From positions 1 through 32,686 of the forward strand of contig JAJTFK010000014.1 in the NCBI GenBank assembly GCA_021298655.1: a DNA stretch of 32,686 nucleotides, given 5' to 3'. The notes under the pieces are model-generated. The model ran no database searches and was not told the DNA's origin. It saw only the letters and a program-made list of their open reading frames with translations. The stretch is from Cryomorphaceae bacterium (GTDB taxonomy: Bacteria; Bacteroidota; Bacteroidia; Flavobacteriales; Schleiferiaceae). The translations under genes and the position numbers were made by a program. Shown piece by piece: positions 32,039 through 32,686 of the stretch (the first letter of the stretch is position 1; the number at the start of each line of letters is the position of its first letter).

Positions 32039-32686
32039 CGCTGCGCCATAATTCGTTCAATCTCGTCCACCTCTTTGGGGATGGCCTTGGTCAGGTTGAT
32101 CGGCTCGCCCTTGGTGACAACGACGTCGTCTTCGATGCGGATTCCGAGCCCCTCTTCGGGAATGTAGATGCCGGGCTCGACCGTAAACACCATGCCTTCC
32201 TTGATTTCGGAACCGTCCCAGGGGCCGTAGTCGTGGACGTCGAGGCCGAGGTAGTGCGAGGTTCCGTGCATAAAGTACTTTTTGTAGGCCGGCCAGGCGG
32301 GGTCCTGCTTGGCCACGTCGTCGCGGGTAATGAGTCCGAGTCCAATCAGCTCTTCGGTCATCAGCTCGCCGACCTGCGCATGGTAATCGGGCAGGCGCAC
32401 GCCGGGCTTGAGCAGGTTCATCGCGGCCTTCTCCACGCGGAGCACCGCTTCGTAAACCTGGCGCTGGCGGGGCGTGAAGCGTCCGTTGGCCGGGAAGCAG
32501 CGCGTCACGTCGCAGGCGTAGTTGCCGTACACGGCTCCGACGTCAAACAACACCAAGTCGCCGTCGCGAACCGGGGCGTCGTTGGTGATGTAGTGCAGGA
32601 CGCAGGCGTTGGCGCCCGAACCAATAATGGGCGTGTAGGCAAATCCGTGGGACCGGCGGCGCACAAACTCGTGAAGGAATTCCGCC
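32035..32686 (-). CDS. pepP: Xaa-Pro aminopeptidase (M24), partial
   Basis: The C-terminal 217 or so residues of a dinuclear-metal aminopeptidase that removes an N-terminal residue before proline. The gene is cut by the right edge of the window; the frame stays open to 32686. Metal ligands of the pita-bread fold are visible: the two Asp in DVGAVYGNYACDVTR, the His in HGTSHYLGLDVHD, the Glu in VEPGIYIPE and the Glu in IRIEDDV. The HGTSHYLGLDVHD pattern is typical of aminopeptidase P. The stop codon overlaps the start of the small membrane-protein gene by four bases. Confidence 0.93.
   Translation of the reverse strand, partial: AEFLHEFVRRRSHGFAYTPIIGSGANACVLHYITNDAPVRDGDLVLFDVGAVYGNYACDVTRCFPANGRFTPRQRQVYEAVLRVEKAAMNLLKPGVRLPDYHAQVGELMTEELIGLGLITRDDVAKQDPAWPAYKKYFMHGTSHYLGLDVHDYGPWDGSEIKEGMVFTVEPGIYIPEEGLGIRIEDDVVVTKGEPINLTKAIPKEVDEIERIMAQR

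Overview
The window looks like a chromosomal segment from a GC-rich member of the Bacteroidota, probably Flavobacteriia/Cytophagia-like, though I cannot name a genus. The evidence is two proteins with C-terminal type A sorting domains of the type IX secretion system, a TonB-dependent receptor with a carboxypeptidase-like N-terminal domain, start sites without Shine-Dalgarno sequences, and many TAnnTTTG-like -7 elements. I see no rRNA, convincing tRNA, CRISPR array, insertion sequence, integrase or phage gene. Most genes are core or metabolic, so the less ordinary material lies mainly in intergenic regions and in a few unusual proteins.

Layout. Bases 1-1.6 kb hold a small membrane protein and an overlapping outer-membrane porin, closed by a terminator shared with katG. 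Bases 1.6-5.5 kb form a possible redox-stress neighbourhood: katG (minus) with an OxyR-like ATAG-N7-CTAT site upstream, a divergent YdeI-type protein with a C-terminal CDGSH iron-sulfur motif, a 330-bp gene-free stretch that folds into a series of hairpins, and a thioredoxin-like protein. Bases 5.6-12.7 kb encode a TonB-dependent receptor and a 1357-residue secreted surface protein that contains a 434-codon tandem duplication. Bases 12.7-14.5 kb are tatD and a type I asparaginase with a GTGA overlap. Bases 14.6-20.5 kb are sucB and sucA (2-oxoglutarate dehydrogenase E2 and E1), a short-chain polyprenyl diphosphate synthase and rfbA, all minus.

Bases 20.5-25.9 kb (minus) contain an RND/MMPL exporter, a cyclase-family hydrolase, hemW and an orphan sensor kinase. 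The kinase start is only 39 bp from a divergent membrane-anchored phosphoesterase. Bases 25.9-28.6 kb (plus) hold that phosphoesterase, a CxxCH-containing choice-of-anchor V-like protein with a type IX signal, and an outer-membrane beta-barrel protein. Bases 28.6-28.72 kb look like a small promoter-to-terminator unit, possibly an sRNA. Bases 28.75-32.69 kb (minus) hold an ALDH8A1-like semialdehyde dehydrogenase overlapping an SDR that lacks the catalytic Tyr and Lys, a SAM methyltransferase, a small membrane protein, and an Xaa-Pro aminopeptidase that runs off the window.

The most notable observations are the multi-hairpin island (4.68-4.86 kb), the OxyR-type box of katG, the -7-like motifs lying exactly 4 nt from the start codon of five genes (suggesting leaderless mRNAs), the repeated CAAGTAACTAGTTAC element just after stop codons, and the SDR/ALDH pair.
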